NCBI RefSeq assembly: GCF_947495145.1
Contig: NZ_CANLXP010000016.1
Coordinates: 1-64,000, forward strand
DNA: 64,000 nucleotides
Direction: 5' to 3'
DNA from: an uncultured Arthrobacter sp.
GTDB taxonomy: Bacteria; Actinomycetota; Actinomycetes; Actinomycetales; Micrococcaceae
A program made the translations under genes and the position numbers. Positions 26,760 through 35,605 of the stretch are shown piece by piece. Positions within the stretch are counted from its first letter, which is position 1. Each line of letters begins with the position of its first letter. The notes beneath the pieces are model-generated. The model was given only the letters and a program-made list of their open reading frames with translations. It was not told the DNA's origin and did not search any database.

Positions 26760-28253
26760 CTAGCGCCGGCCTGCGCGCGGCGTCCGCACATCGACCGTCA
26801 CCGGTTCGGTGGCTGTGGATCCGTGTGCGTTGGCGAACACGGCCCGCACCAGCAGCCCGTCCTGCGCTGCCGTCAGGTTTTTCAGCGTCAGCTGTGACCG
26901 ACGCAGGTTGTCCCCGGCGTTGATGGTGCGGGGCTGGTCCCCCACCTGCTGCCAGGTGGCGCCGTCGTCCGCGGACGTCTCCCACTGCGCCACCGGGGCC
27001 GGTGTGCCCGTCGCCTCGGCGCGGAAGGTCGCCTTACCGCCGACGACGGCGGCGTCATCTTTTGGAGCCTGTGTCACCTTTGGCGGTTCAACGGTCAGGT
27101 TGAACTCGGGCCAGCCGTCGACCCAGTCGATCTTCTGGAGGCCGAGGGTGGGGAAGTAGGGGATGTCCTTGTTGGCGCCGTCGTAATAGTGGAAGGCGAG
27201 ATAGTCGCCGAAGACAGACTGACCGCCCGGCCCGGTGATGGCGCCGTGGGCGTCGAGCACCACCGTACCGCCGCCGCCGAACATGTCCCGGCCGTCCTTG
27301 TCGAGGTACGGTCCCTTGACCGACTTCGACCGGCCAACCGCGATCTTGTAGGTGGAGTCGCCGCCGCGGCAGCAGGAGTCGAAGGAGACGAAGAGGTAAT
27401 AGTAGTCGCCGTTCTTCGTGATGTACGGGGCCTCGATGGGGTTGCCCGGCATGAACCGGTCGGCAATGTTTACGGTCTGGGACTGCCAGTTCTCAACGGG
27501 TTTTCCGCTGGGCCACTCGATCGGGACCAGGAAGATGCCGTACCAGAAGGAGCCGATCGCCATGTATGGTTTGCCGTCCTCGCCCTCGACAATGCCGGCG
27601 TCGATTGCGTTGAACGTTTTGCCCGGGTTGTTCGGATCTAGGCCGGTTGCGGGCGAGGAGACCACCAGGCCCTGGTCGACCCATTCATAGTCGGGATCCT
27701 CGGGATCGAGGGTGGTGTTGGTGGCGAGTGCGGTCAGGGAATTGTTTCCGCCGAACCGGGAGGCGGAGTAGTACAGGTAAAACGTGCCGTCGTTCTCGTA
27801 GATCTCGGGTGCCCAGAGGTTGCCGGGAAGCTCTCCGTCGGAGAAGTGCTTATCGATCCAGGCGGGAATCCGGTCCCAGACCGTGCCGGTGTACTCCCAC
27901 GTGGTGCCTTCGTCAGAAGAGGACCAGATCTGGATGGTTCCGCCGTTTTCCCTGTTGACCAGGCCGGTGGAGTAGACGTACCAGGTACCGTCGTCGTCGA
28001 TGATGAGGGCGGGGTCGTGGATGGGGGAGGTCTGGCCCACCACGGTCTTGCCGCCGGGAAGGTCTTCCGTGAACGGTCTGCCCTGGCCGGTCCACGTTTG
28101 GGAAGAGTTCTGGCTGTTGTCGGCCGCCACTGCCGGAGCAGTGGCGGTGCCGGTGAAGATCAGCCCGACGCTTATGCCGATGGCTGCTGTTGCTTTGGTG
28201 AAAACTGCTGTTGCTTTGGTAAGGCGCTGGCTTTGCGGTGATCGTGACGCCAT
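26760..28253 (-). CDS. Secreted GH43 endo-arabinanase with C-terminal Ig-like domain
   Basis: A 497-residue secreted enzyme. A signal peptide (residues 1-44, ending PAVAA) leads into a GH43 five-bladed propeller. The catalytic trio is visible: D80 in SPIHDPALI (base), D218 in FNAIDAGIV (pKa modulator), E274 in PIEAPYI (acid). GNLWAPEIYENDGTFYLYYSAS and SFDSCCRGGDSTYKIAVGRS resemble arabinan endo-1,5-alpha-arabinosidases. Residues about 395-490 form an Ig-like domain (VVGGKATFRAEATGTPAPVAQWETS). AAAGGA precedes ATG 28253. It should cut plant arabinan outside the cell. It is transcribed from a promoter facing away from the transporter operon and overlapped by an operator. Confidence 0.88.
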   Translation of the reverse strand: MASRSPQSQRLTKATAVFTKATAAIGISVGLIFTGTATAPAVAADNSQNSSQTWTGQGRPFTEDLPGGKTVVGQTSPIHDPALIIDDDGTWYVYSTGLVNRENGGTIQIWSSSDEGTTWEYTGTVWDRIPAWIDKHFSDGELPGNLWAPEIYENDGTFYLYYSASRFGGNNSLTALATNTTLDPEDPDYEWVDQGLVVSSPATGLDPNNPGKTFNAIDAGIVEGEDGKPYMAIGSFWYGIFLVPIEWPSGKPVENWQSQTVNIADRFMPGNPIEAPYITKNGDYYYLFVSFDSCCRGGDSTYKIAVGRSKSVKGPYLDKDGRDMFGGGGTVVLDAHGAITGPGGQSVFGDYLAFHYYDGANKDIPYFPTLGLQKIDWVDGWPEFNLTVEPPKVTQAPKDDAAVVGGKATFRAEATGTPAPVAQWETSADDGATWQQVGDQPRTINAGDNLRRSQLTLKNLTAAQDGLLVRAVFANAHGSTATEPVTVDVRTPRAGRR

Positions 28254-28289
28254 TATCACGGTCCTTTCGTTCAGGGATGCGCTGCAAAA

Positions 28290-28303
28290 TTACAACGTTG
28301 CAA
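28290..28303. promoter_or_regulatory. LacI-type operator O1 (GH43 side)
   Basis: TTACAACGTTGCAA, a near-perfect palindrome around CAACGTTG (28293-28300). It lies directly downstream of the predicted -10 box of the leftward GH43 promoter. Two more copies lie at 28514-28539 on the transporter side. The spacing suggests a repressor bound here would cover the transcription start. Confidence 0.82.
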
Positions 28304-28331
28304 ATATTGCAGAGGTTCTCTGTAGCGTCAA
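28303..28331 (-). promoter_or_regulatory. Leftward promoter of the secreted GH43 gene
   Basis: On the minus strand, TTGACG (+ strand 28326-28331), 17-nt spacer, then AATATT (28303-28308). The -35 is one base from consensus and the spacer is ideal. Operator O1 begins where the -10 box ends. Confidence 0.65.
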
Positions 28332-28480
28332 GGGTGGATGCGTTCTGATAGCGGTTCGGCCGGGCGTTAGCGGTTAAACGGTGTCATTAGGCATGAGTGC
28401 TATCACCCAGCGGAAACGTATCGCGGTCCCGGTCGCGCGGGGCCTCCGGCATCCCCAGTCGGAAACTTTCGCGGAGACTG

Positions 28481-28510
28481 TTGACGGTTGGATGTGATCT
28501 ATGCCATTCT
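28481..28510 (+). promoter_or_regulatory. Rightward promoter of the arabinan transporter operon
   Basis: TTGACG at 28481-28486, 18-nt spacer, CATTCT at 28505-28510. The -10 is weak but the -35 matches the leftward promoter. Operators O2 and O3 follow immediately, mirroring the arrangement on the other side of this control region. About 94 nt of leader separate it from the binding-protein start. Confidence 0.5.
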
Positions 28511-28513
28511 CGT

Positions 28514-28539
28514 TTTCAACGTTGTAATCAACGTTGTAA
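28514..28539. promoter_or_regulatory. Tandem LacI-type operators O2 and O3
   Basis: Two overlapping copies of the operator: TTTCAACGTTGTAA (28514-28527) and AATCAACGTTGTAA (28526-28539), with CAACGTTG cores 12 bp apart. Together with O1 they define a consensus TTNCAACGTTGYAA. Twelve bases is about one helical turn, so two repressor dimers would sit on nearly the same face but very close; cooperative or mutually exclusive binding are both possible. Confidence 0.82.
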
Positions 28540-28603
28540 CTCCGGCCTCGCTACCAGGATGAACTGGTGTGCCGCCCCACCCTCTAACCGGAAGGACCAC
28601 GTG

Positions 28604-29944
28604 ATGATGAAGTCACGTACCATCACCAAGACCATCGCCGCAGCAGCGGCGGCAAGCTTCCTGCTCAGCGGATGTGCCGCCGCTGCCGGCGGAGGCGAAG
28701 ACGGCGACAATACCCTCACCTTCATGTACCGCGGCGGGCCTGATGACAAGAAGGCCTACGAACAGGCAGTCGCGCAGTTCGAGGAGGACAACGGGGTCGA
28801 GGTCGAAATGATCCAGACCACCGCAGACCAGTACAGCACCAAGCTCAAGGCGGCCATCTCCGGCCGGCAGATTCCCGACGTGTTCTACATCAGCCCCGGC
28901 GAGGTCCAGGCCTATGTGCAGAACGGCATCATCAAGGACATCACCGAGTACGTTGAGGGCTCCGAGAACATCGACCTGGACAACATCTGGGACTACGGCG
29001 TAGACAGCTACCGCTTCGACGGAGAGCTCAGCGGCCAAGGCGCAATTTATGCGCTCCCCAAGGACGTTGGGCCGTTCTCCTTCGGCTACAACAAGACGAT
29101 GTTCGAGGAAGCTGGGGTGCCGCTGCCGGATCCTGAGAAGCCATACACCCTCGAAGAATTCGTCGACGTAGCGAAGCAGCTGACCAAGGATAACAACGGT
29201 GACGGAAAGCTCGACCAATGGGGCACCGGCCTCAACGTCACCTGGAACCTTCCGGCTTTTGTCTGGTCCAACGGGGGGTCGTGGCTCAACGAAGACCGCA
29301 CCCAGGTAACCATCGATACACCGGAATTCACTGAGGCGCTGCAGTGGTTCGCCGACCTGCAGAACGAACACAAAGTCACGCCATCTGCCGGCGAAGCACA
29401 GACTTTGGACACGTATCAGCGATGGATGAAGGGCGAGATCGGCTTCTTCCCAGTCGGGCCCTGGGATCTGGCCACCTATGAGGACCTGCCGTTCGAATAT
29501 GACCTGATTCCCTACCCCGTCGGTGCTACCGGCGAGACCGCAACCTATACCGGCACGCTGGGGATTGCCGTCTCCAACTCCTCGGCACTCCCGGAGGAAG
29601 CGGCGAAGCTCGCAACCTATTTCTCCGCCAATGAGGAAGCACAGCAGACCCTCACTGACGCCGGAGTCCAGATCCCGAACCTCGAGGACATGGCTGAGGA
29701 ATGGGCAAGTGACGATAGCACCAAGCCCGCCAACAAGGGGGAGTTCCTCCAGATTGTCCGCGACTACGGCCGCCCGCTGCCAAGCGAGCTCACGTACAAC
29801 GCCGAGTGGTATGACGAATTCTTCACCAACATCCAGCCGGTGCTGGACGGCGAGAAGACTGCGGCCGAATACGTGAAGGAAGCGCAGCCCAAGATGCAGC
29901 AGTTCCTTGACTCGGCGAACCAGCAGGCAGGCATCGGCGGCTAG
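28604..29944 (+). CDS. Arabino-oligosaccharide-binding lipoprotein (ABC)
   Basis: A 446-residue family 1 solute-binding protein. ATG 28604 (and a second ATG at 28607) follows GAAGGA at 28591-28596. A basic head, an Ala-rich hydrophobic stretch and lipobox LLSGC mark a lipoprotein. The mature protein starts [20 protein letters not shown] and has hinge text [23 protein letters not shown] typical of oligosaccharide-binding proteins. The next genes are two permeases and four arabinan-active glycosidases, so arabino-oligosaccharides are the probable ligand; that is inferred from context. Transcription starts at a promoter flanked by two LacI-type operators. Confidence 0.88.
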   Translation: MMKSRTITKTIAAAAAASFLLSGCAAAAGGGEDGDNTLTFMYRGGPDDKKAYEQAVAQFEEDNGVEVEMIQTTADQYSTKLKAAISGRQIPDVFYISPGEVQAYVQNGIIKDITEYVEGSENIDLDNIWDYGVDSYRFDGELSGQGAIYALPKDVGPFSFGYNKTMFEEAGVPLPDPEKPYTLEEFVDVAKQLTKDNNGDGKLDQWGTGLNVTWNLPAFVWSNGGSWLNEDRTQVTIDTPEFTEALQWFADLQNEHKVTPSAGEAQTLDTYQRWMKGEIGFFPVGPWDLATYEDLPFEYDLIPYPVGATGETATYTGTLGIAVSNSSALPEEAAKLATYFSANEEAQQTLTDAGVQIPNLEDMAEEWASDDSTKPANKGEFLQIVRDYGRPLPSELTYNAEWYDEFFTNIQPVLDGEKTAAEYVKEAQPKMQQFLDSANQQAGIGG

Positions 29945-30068
29945 GTGCCGCGCGTTCAAGGCTAATCCGATCCGGGTGCTGCGGCCGCGCCAAGGCCGGC
30001 CGCAGCACCTCTCCAGCCAGGCTCCTGCCGGGCAGACCCATACGTTCTTGAATCAACGAGGATTTCAG

Positions 30069-30968
30069 ATGTCCACCACCGCGCGCCGATCCCGGCTCCA
30101 CCGGCAGGAACACCTGACTGCGCTGGCGTTCGTTGCCCTGCCGGTCATCGGGTTCCTGCTGTTCACCCTCTATCCGATGCTGTTCTCCGTCTACGCCTCG
30201 TTCACTAACTGGAACGGGTTGACCGCCCCTGTCTTCAGCGGCTTCGACAACTACATCGCCATGGTGCAGGACCCGTACTTCCTGGAGTCCATGTACAACA
30301 CGTTCTTCCTGATGCTCGGGATTCCGATCGGGCTGGTGATCTCCCTGGCTCTGGCGTTGGCCATGAACCGGAAGATGCGCGGCTCTACCTTCTTCCGCAC
30401 CATCTACTACGTCCCCGTGATCTCCTCGATCGCGGCGGTGGCCATCCTGTGGCAGTGGGCCTTCAACGGCGACTTCGGTCTCATTAACCAGATCCTGGCG
30501 CTCGTCGGCATCGACGGCCCCAACTGGCTGCAGGACACCGCAACCGTGAAACCGGCCTTGATCATCATGGCGATCTGGAAGGGCCTCGGCTTCTCGATGC
30601 TGCTCTACCTGGCCGCTCTGCAGTCAGTGCCGCGCCACCTCTATGAGGCAGCGGCCCTTGACGGCGCCGGAGCCTGGAAGCAGTTCCGCCACATCACCGT
30701 CCCAATGGTCCGCCCCGTCACCTTCTTCCTCGTGGTCACGAGCGTCATCGGCGGGTCACAGGTCTTCGTGGAAATCAACATCATGACCCCGACCGGCGGT
30801 CCCGAGTTCTCCTCCGCCACCATCGTTTGGTACATCTGGCAAAAGGCCTTCGACAACCTGCAGATGGGTTACGCATCCGCCATGTCGATCGTGCTCGGCC
30901 TCATGGTGTTCCTTATTACCTTCATCCAGTTCCGGCTCAACCGCCGCAACCAGTTCTCGATTGACTGA
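30069..30968 (+). CDS. ABC permease, MalF type (arabinan locus)
   Basis: A 299-residue permease with six helices and the EAA loop YEAAALDGAGAWKQFRHITVP near residues 194-214. I chose ATG 30069 because GAGGAT precedes it and the hydrophilic head plus first helix follow directly. It lies 124 nt after the binding protein and 12 nt before the second permease. No ATPase gene is in the operon, as in many actinobacterial sugar importers that use a shared MsiK-type subunit. Confidence 0.88.
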   Translation: MSTTARRSRLHRQEHLTALAFVALPVIGFLLFTLYPMLFSVYASFTNWNGLTAPVFSGFDNYIAMVQDPYFLESMYNTFFLMLGIPIGLVISLALALAMNRKMRGSTFFRTIYYVPVISSIAAVAILWQWAFNGDFGLINQILALVGIDGPNWLQDTATVKPALIIMAIWKGLGFSMLLYLAALQSVPRHLYEAAALDGAGAWKQFRHITVPMVRPVTFFLVVTSVIGGSQVFVEINIMTPTGGPEFSSATIVWYIWQKAFDNLQMGYASAMSIVLGLMVFLITFIQFRLNRRNQFSID

Positions 30969-30979
30969 GGCAGGTCACC

Positions 30980-31933
30980 ATGTCCTCCCAACGCGTCCTT
31001 CCATCTCCGCCGCCGCTCAAGCCCGAGCGGAATCTCCCGGACCGGACATCATCCCGCGCAGCTTCACACACCAAGACACGCACCAGGCCGTCAAACTCTG
31101 AGCGGAAGCACCGCCTCGGCAACCTCATCGTGACCATCGTGCTCTCGCTGGGAGCCGTCGTGATGGTTGCTCCGCTGCTCTGGACGTTCTCGACATCGCT
31201 GAAGACCCGTGAAGGGGTCTTCGCCCTTCCGCCCCAGTGGATCCCCGACCCGTTTGTCTGGGAGAACTATCTCCGGATCTGGTCCGCCGGACCGCTGCTC
31301 ACGGGCATTCAGAACAGCCTCATCGTCGCGTGCACCGTCACGATCGTCGGGACGCTTTTCTCCGCCCTGGCAGCCTTTGCCTTCGCGAAGATGCGGATGC
31401 CGTTCAAGAACGTGGTCTTCCTGAGCCTGCTCGCAGCGCTCATGGTGCCGTTCCCCACCCTGATGATTCCGCAATTCACCATGTTCGCCTCGATCGGCTG
31501 GGTGGACACCCTGCTTCCGCTGATCGTGCCGTTCATCTTCGGCAACATCATCATGATTTTCTTCCTTCGCCAGTACCTCAATTCAGTGCCGGATTCGATC
31601 ATCGAAGCGGCCCGGATCGATGGTGCCTCGTTCCTGCAGATCTTCTTCCGTCTGATCTTCCCGATCATCAAGCCGGCGATTGCCGCGCAGTTCATCCTGT
31701 GGTTCATGGCCGTCTGGAATGACTATCTGGCGCCGATCATCTACCTGAATTCGCCGGAGGTGCAGACACTGCAGCTGGTCATCGCGAACTTCAACGCCCA
31801 GTACGCGATTCAGACCGACTACCCGCTCATCATGGCGGCGTCATTTGTCGCGCTGCTGCCGGTGCTGATCGTGTTCATCGTGTTCCAGCGGCAGATCATC
31901 GAATCCATCGCCCTGACCGGTTCGAAGGGCTGA
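30980..31933 (+). CDS. ABC permease, MalG type (arabinan locus)
   Basis: A 317-residue permease. An unusually long basic, Pro/Ser/Arg-rich cytoplasmic tail (about residues 1-45) precedes six helices. The EAA loop is IEAARIDGASFLQIFFRLIFP. CAGGTCACC precedes ATG 30980. It pairs with the permease 12 nt upstream. The following gene, a GH43 enzyme without signal peptide, starts 4 nt after its stop, tying import directly to intracellular hydrolysis. Confidence 0.88.
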   Translation: MSSQRVLPSPPPLKPERNLPDRTSSRAASHTKTRTRPSNSERKHRLGNLIVTIVLSLGAVVMVAPLLWTFSTSLKTREGVFALPPQWIPDPFVWENYLRIWSAGPLLTGIQNSLIVACTVTIVGTLFSALAAFAFAKMRMPFKNVVFLSLLAALMVPFPTLMIPQFTMFASIGWVDTLLPLIVPFIFGNIIMIFFLRQYLNSVPDSIIEAARIDGASFLQIFFRLIFPIIKPAIAAQFILWFMAVWNDYLAPIIYLNSPEVQTLQLVIANFNAQYAIQTDYPLIMAASFVALLPVLIVFIVFQRQIIESIALTGSKG

Positions 31934-31936
31934 CCA

Positions 31937-33277
31937 GTGGCGCTCGTGAACAGCCTGCAACCGGTTCCGACCGGCCGACCGGAAGCCTGGGGCGCCCGCC
32001 ACGCGCACGATCCGACGGTGGTAAGGGACGACGACGGCACCTACTACATGTTCTCGACCGACGCGGTAGCCAACTCAAGGGAGGTTCCCGCGGGAGTGCA
32101 TGTGCGCACGTCCGCCGACCTGGTCGAGTGGACCTACGTGGGCACTGCGCTGGACGGCGTGCCTGCTGAAGCCCGCGAATGGAGCGGTGCCCGTGGCCTC
32201 TGGGCGCCGGAGGTGGTCCGCTGGCCTGCGTCTGCGGGGGAGACCCGATGGCACATGTATTATTCGGCGTCCACCTTCGGCTCCAGCACGTCGGCCATTG
32301 GCCTTGCGGTGGCGGGCAGCCCCGCCGGCCCGTGGGAGGATCGCGGGATCGTGGTCCGGACGCTCGCAGGCAGGGATACGCAGAACGCCATCGACGCGGC
32401 CGTCACCTTTGACCGGCACGGTGATCCCTGGCTCACCTATGGCTCCTTCTTCGCAGGCATCCATACGCTGCGACTGAATACGGAGACCGGCAAAGCGCTG
32501 ACCGACGGAGACCTCGGCACCTGCATTGCCCGCCGGCATCCGGACGTCGACCGCGCCATTGAGGGTGCTTTCATCCACTACCGCGCGGAGGATGACCGCT
32601 ACGTCCTCTTCGTTTCGTATGACTCGCTGTTCAGCACCTACAACGTGCGCGTTGCGGTCGCCGAGGAGATCACCGGCCCCTTCAAGGACGTGAACGGCGC
32701 CGAAATGACGGACGTCGACACCGAGCCGCACAGCGTGGGCACCAAGATCCTGGGCAGCTATCGGTTCGACGGCGACACCGCCTGGCTGGCGCCGGGCCAC
32801 AACTCAATCCTCACTGTGCCGTCCGGCGAGAGAAACGTGGAGGAGCAGTTCATGGTGCACCACGTCCGCTTCGCCGAAGACCCTACCCAGCACCTGGTTC
32901 AGCTTCGGCGGGTCTTCACCACGGCGAATGGCTGGCCGATCGTCTCGCCGCAGCCTTACGCCGGACCGGACCGTGAAACGCTTCCCGCACCTGAAGGGAT
33001 CAGCGGTCCGTGGCGCGTACTGCGCTTTGCTCCGGAATCCACCGATCTGGTCGAAGCCCAGTCCGTGACCGTGCACGACGACGGCGGCGTCACCTCTGCC
33101 GGTGAACCACGCCGGGTCCGGCTCGCCGTCGCCGGATCCGATGAAGATGCGGGGCTCGATGCTGTGTTGGATGCTGTGGTGTTCGGCTCCTGGGACGCCT
33201 CACGCAACCGCGCTGCGCTGTCTTTCAGCGGCATCGACGAGCACGGCGTGGTCTATTCCGGGACCCAGGGGGCATGA
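31937..33277 (+). CDS. Cytoplasmic GH43 arabinosidase
   Basis: A 446-residue GH43 enzyme with no signal peptide, so it should act inside the cell on imported arabino-oligosaccharides. Catalytic positions are D25 (RHAHDPTVV), D153 (QNAIDAAV) and E209 (RAIEGAFIHY). GLWAPEVVRW and MYYSASTFGSSTSAIGLAV match the propeller blades of arabinanase-type GH43. A C-terminal beta-sandwich of about 120 residues (from about 320) follows the propeller. Start is GTG 31937, 4 nt after the permease stop. It differs from the two exported GH43 proteins of this locus in having EGAF where they have EAPY at the catalytic acid. Confidence 0.85.
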   Translation: MALVNSLQPVPTGRPEAWGARHAHDPTVVRDDDGTYYMFSTDAVANSREVPAGVHVRTSADLVEWTYVGTALDGVPAEAREWSGARGLWAPEVVRWPASAGETRWHMYYSASTFGSSTSAIGLAVAGSPAGPWEDRGIVVRTLAGRDTQNAIDAAVTFDRHGDPWLTYGSFFAGIHTLRLNTETGKALTDGDLGTCIARRHPDVDRAIEGAFIHYRAEDDRYVLFVSYDSLFSTYNVRVAVAEEITGPFKDVNGAEMTDVDTEPHSVGTKILGSYRFDGDTAWLAPGHNSILTVPSGERNVEEQFMVHHVRFAEDPTQHLVQLRRVFTTANGWPIVSPQPYAGPDRETLPAPEGISGPWRVLRFAPESTDLVEAQSVTVHDDGGVTSAGEPRRVRLAVAGSDEDAGLDAVLDAVVFGSWDASRNRAALSFSGIDEHGVVYSGTQGA

Positions 33278-33278
33278 A

Positions 33279-33968
33279 ATGAGCACCGACACCCCGGGCT
33301 GGGCGGGCCGTCTCATGGACTGGCTGCGCTTTGTCATGCAGCTGGTGCTCCTGAATCTCCTGTTCCTCGCCGGGACGTTGGCCGGACTCGGCATCTTCGG
33401 GATCTTCCCGAGCGCGGTGGCTACCACTGTGCTGCTAGCACGCCTCCGCGCCGGCGACTCCGGCGACCGGCTGATTCAGGACTTCGTCACCGCCTACCGT
33501 GCCCAGTTCATCCACGCGAACAAAGTCGGCAGCCTGTTCGCCCTTGCCGGTCTGCTGGCGGTCCTCAACCTTGCAGCAATCCCGGGCGCCGCGCCGGGTC
33601 CGCAACTGGCACTCAGTGCGCTCGCCGTCGTCGTCTCGGTGGGGCTGGCAGTGTCGGCGGGTGCCGCCGTCGTAATTTGCTCCCGCCACCGGGATTCAGT
33701 GCTGGGCACCTGGCGATACGCACTGGTGCTTCCGCTCGCCTCGCCGGCAATGGCTCTCGCCTGGCTGGTATCGGTCGCAGGTATTGCGGTGCTCCTCAGC
33801 GGTGTCAACGCCCTGCTGCCGCTGGTCGGAGCTTCGCTGCCGTTGCTCGTATCCGGACTCGTCATCGGTCATCGGTTGGATCACCTTTCGCAGGACCGAA
33901 TCCAGAATGACGACGACGGTGCCCGGCGACATTCCCATTCCGGGAGGCCGCGCCAGCTCACCGCCTGA
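33279..33968 (+). CDS. DUF624 (YesL-like) membrane protein
   Basis: A 229-residue protein with five to six hydrophobic helices and the DUF624 opening (LMDWLRFVMQLVLLNLLFLAGTLAGLGIFGIFPS). ATG 33279 is one base after the stop of the GH43 gene. The tail is hydrophilic (QNDDDGARRHSHSGRPRQ). DUF624 genes are regularly found in plant-polysaccharide ABC operons (for example yesL in the Bacillus pectin cluster), but their function is not known; a transport accessory role is usually assumed. Confidence 0.78.
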   Translation: MSTDTPGWAGRLMDWLRFVMQLVLLNLLFLAGTLAGLGIFGIFPSAVATTVLLARLRAGDSGDRLIQDFVTAYRAQFIHANKVGSLFALAGLLAVLNLAAIPGAAPGPQLALSALAVVVSVGLAVSAGAAVVICSRHRDSVLGTWRYALVLPLASPAMALAWLVSVAGIAVLLSGVNALLPLVGASLPLLVSGLVIGHRLDHLSQDRIQNDDDGARRHSHSGRPRQLTA

Positions 33969-34039
33969 CCTCGCCCCACAAACCTGTACTTGCTACATCC
34001 GGACTTCGAACAGACCACACCATAGATAAGGAACCCACC

Positions 34040-35605
34040 GTGACCACCACCACGCCCGACTCGACGGCGGCCACGACACCCGCCGAAGGCAGCGACCTTC
34101 CCGTGCAAGCCCCGACAACCATCCGTGTTGATCGGTCCGCAGTTGTCGCGCCGGTCAGCCGCCGGATCTTCGGCTCCTTCGTTGAGCACCTGGGCCGCTG
34201 TGTCTACGACGGCATCTACGAGCCCGGACACCCGACTGCGAACGAGGACGGCTTCCGCATGGACGTCGTCGAACTGGTCCGCGAGCTCGGCTCGACGACC
34301 ATCCGCTATCCCGGGGGCAACTTCGTGTCCGGCTACCGCTGGGAAGACGGTGTCGGCCCCCGCGATGAGCGTCCCGTGCGCCGTGACCTGGCTTGGCACT
34401 CCATCGAGACCAACCAGGTTGGCCTTGAGGAATTTGCCCGCTGGTGCAAGCTCACCGACTCCGAGCTGATGATGGCCGTCAACCTCGGCACCCGCGGTAT
34501 CGAGGCGGCGCTGGACCTGCTCGAGTACGCGAACCACCCGTCCGGCACGGCGCTGAGTGATCAGCGCATCGCGAACGGCGCGAAGGACCCCTACAACATC
34601 CGCATGTGGTGCCTTGGCAACGAGATGGACGGACCCTGGCAGATCGGCCACATGTCCGCTGAGGACTACGGCAAGATCGCCGCCCGCACAGCTTCCGCGA
34701 TGAAGACGGCGGACAAGGACCTTGAGCTGGTTGTCTGCGGCTCCTCCGGCTCCTCCATGCCGACCTTCGGTGAGTGGGAGCGGGTGGTCCTCGAGCAGAG
34801 CTACGACTACGTCGATTACATCTCCTGCCACGCCTACTACCAGGAACGCAACGGCGATCTCGGCTCCTACCTCGCTTCCTCGCTGGACATGCAGTACTTC
34901 ATTGAGACCGTGGTGGCCACGGCGGACCACGTCAAGCACAAGCTCAAGAAGCAGAAGACCATCAAGCTTTCCTTTGACGAGTGGAACATCTGGTACCTGG
35001 ACGAGCACCAGGCATCGGACGAGGTCAATGATGAGTGGCGGGCAGCGCCCCGCCAGCTCGAGGACACCTACTCCATGGCTGACGCAGTGGTCTTCGGCAA
35101 CCTGCTGATCACCCTGCTGAAGAACCATGATCGCGTCGCCTCCGCTTCGCTGGCACAGCTGGTGAACGTGATCGCCCCGATCATGACCGAGCCCGGTGGC
35201 GACACCTGGCGCCAGACCACCTTCTTCCCTTTCTCCGTGACTTCCCGGCTGGCGAAGGGAGAGGTCCTGCGCCCGCAGATCAACGCCGGCACCTACTCCA
35301 CGAAGGTCTACGGCGACGCGCCATTGGTCGACGCGGTTGCCACGGTCGACGCCGGCAAGGCGGCACTGTTCCTCGTCAACCGCAGCCAGACCGACGCAAT
35401 CGACGTGTCGATCGATGTGAAGGATCTGGCCGCGAGCGTGATCACGGAAGCGGTCACGCTGCATGATGAGGACGTCTACGCCAAGAACACCCTCGAGAAC
35501 CAGAACCGGGTGGGCCTCAAGGACCTGCAGGGCGCCGTCCTCGACGACGGCATCCTCACCGTCACTCTGCCGCCGGTTTCCTGGTCAGCGATTGCGCTCG
35601 GCTAA
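34040..35605 (+). CDS. abfA: GH51 alpha-L-arabinofuranosidase
   Basis: A 521-residue intracellular GH51 enzyme that removes alpha-1,2/1,3/1,5-linked arabinofuranose. The acid/base is E195 in WCLGNEMDGPWQ and the nucleophile E314 in LSFDEWNIWYL. IFGSFVEHLGRCVYDGIYEP and RYPGGNFVSGYRWEDGVGP are hallmark GH51 text. The C-terminal beta-sandwich is complete and the length is normal. No signal peptide. Start is GTG 34040 after AAGGAA; the 71-nt gap before it is the only sizeable break in this operon. Its stop overlaps the start of the lipoprotein GH43 by one base. Confidence 0.93.
   Translation: MTTTTPDSTAATTPAEGSDLPVQAPTTIRVDRSAVVAPVSRRIFGSFVEHLGRCVYDGIYEPGHPTANEDGFRMDVVELVRELGSTTIRYPGGNFVSGYRWEDGVGPRDERPVRRDLAWHSIETNQVGLEEFARWCKLTDSELMMAVNLGTRGIEAALDLLEYANHPSGTALSDQRIANGAKDPYNIRMWCLGNEMDGPWQIGHMSAEDYGKIAARTASAMKTADKDLELVVCGSSGSSMPTFGEWERVVLEQSYDYVDYISCHAYYQERNGDLGSYLASSLDMQYFIETVVATADHVKHKLKKQKTIKLSFDEWNIWYLDEHQASDEVNDEWRAAPRQLEDTYSMADAVVFGNLLITLLKNHDRVASASLAQLVNVIAPIMTEPGGDTWRQTTFFPFSVTSRLAKGEVLRPQINAGTYSTKVYGDAPLVDAVATVDAGKAALFLVNRSQTDAIDVSIDVKDLAASVITEAVTLHDEDVYAKNTLENQNRVGLKDLQGAVLDDGILTVTLPPVSWSAIALG

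Noticed and set aside
28613-29959. Leftward frame of 448 codons opposite the arabinan binding-protein gene
   Set aside because: Antisense to a complete lipoprotein gene with lipobox and ribosome binding site; the text is low complexity.
33881-35464. Leftward frame of 527 codons opposite the GH51 gene
   Set aside because: Antisense to a GH51 enzyme with all catalytic residues; no recognisable domain.
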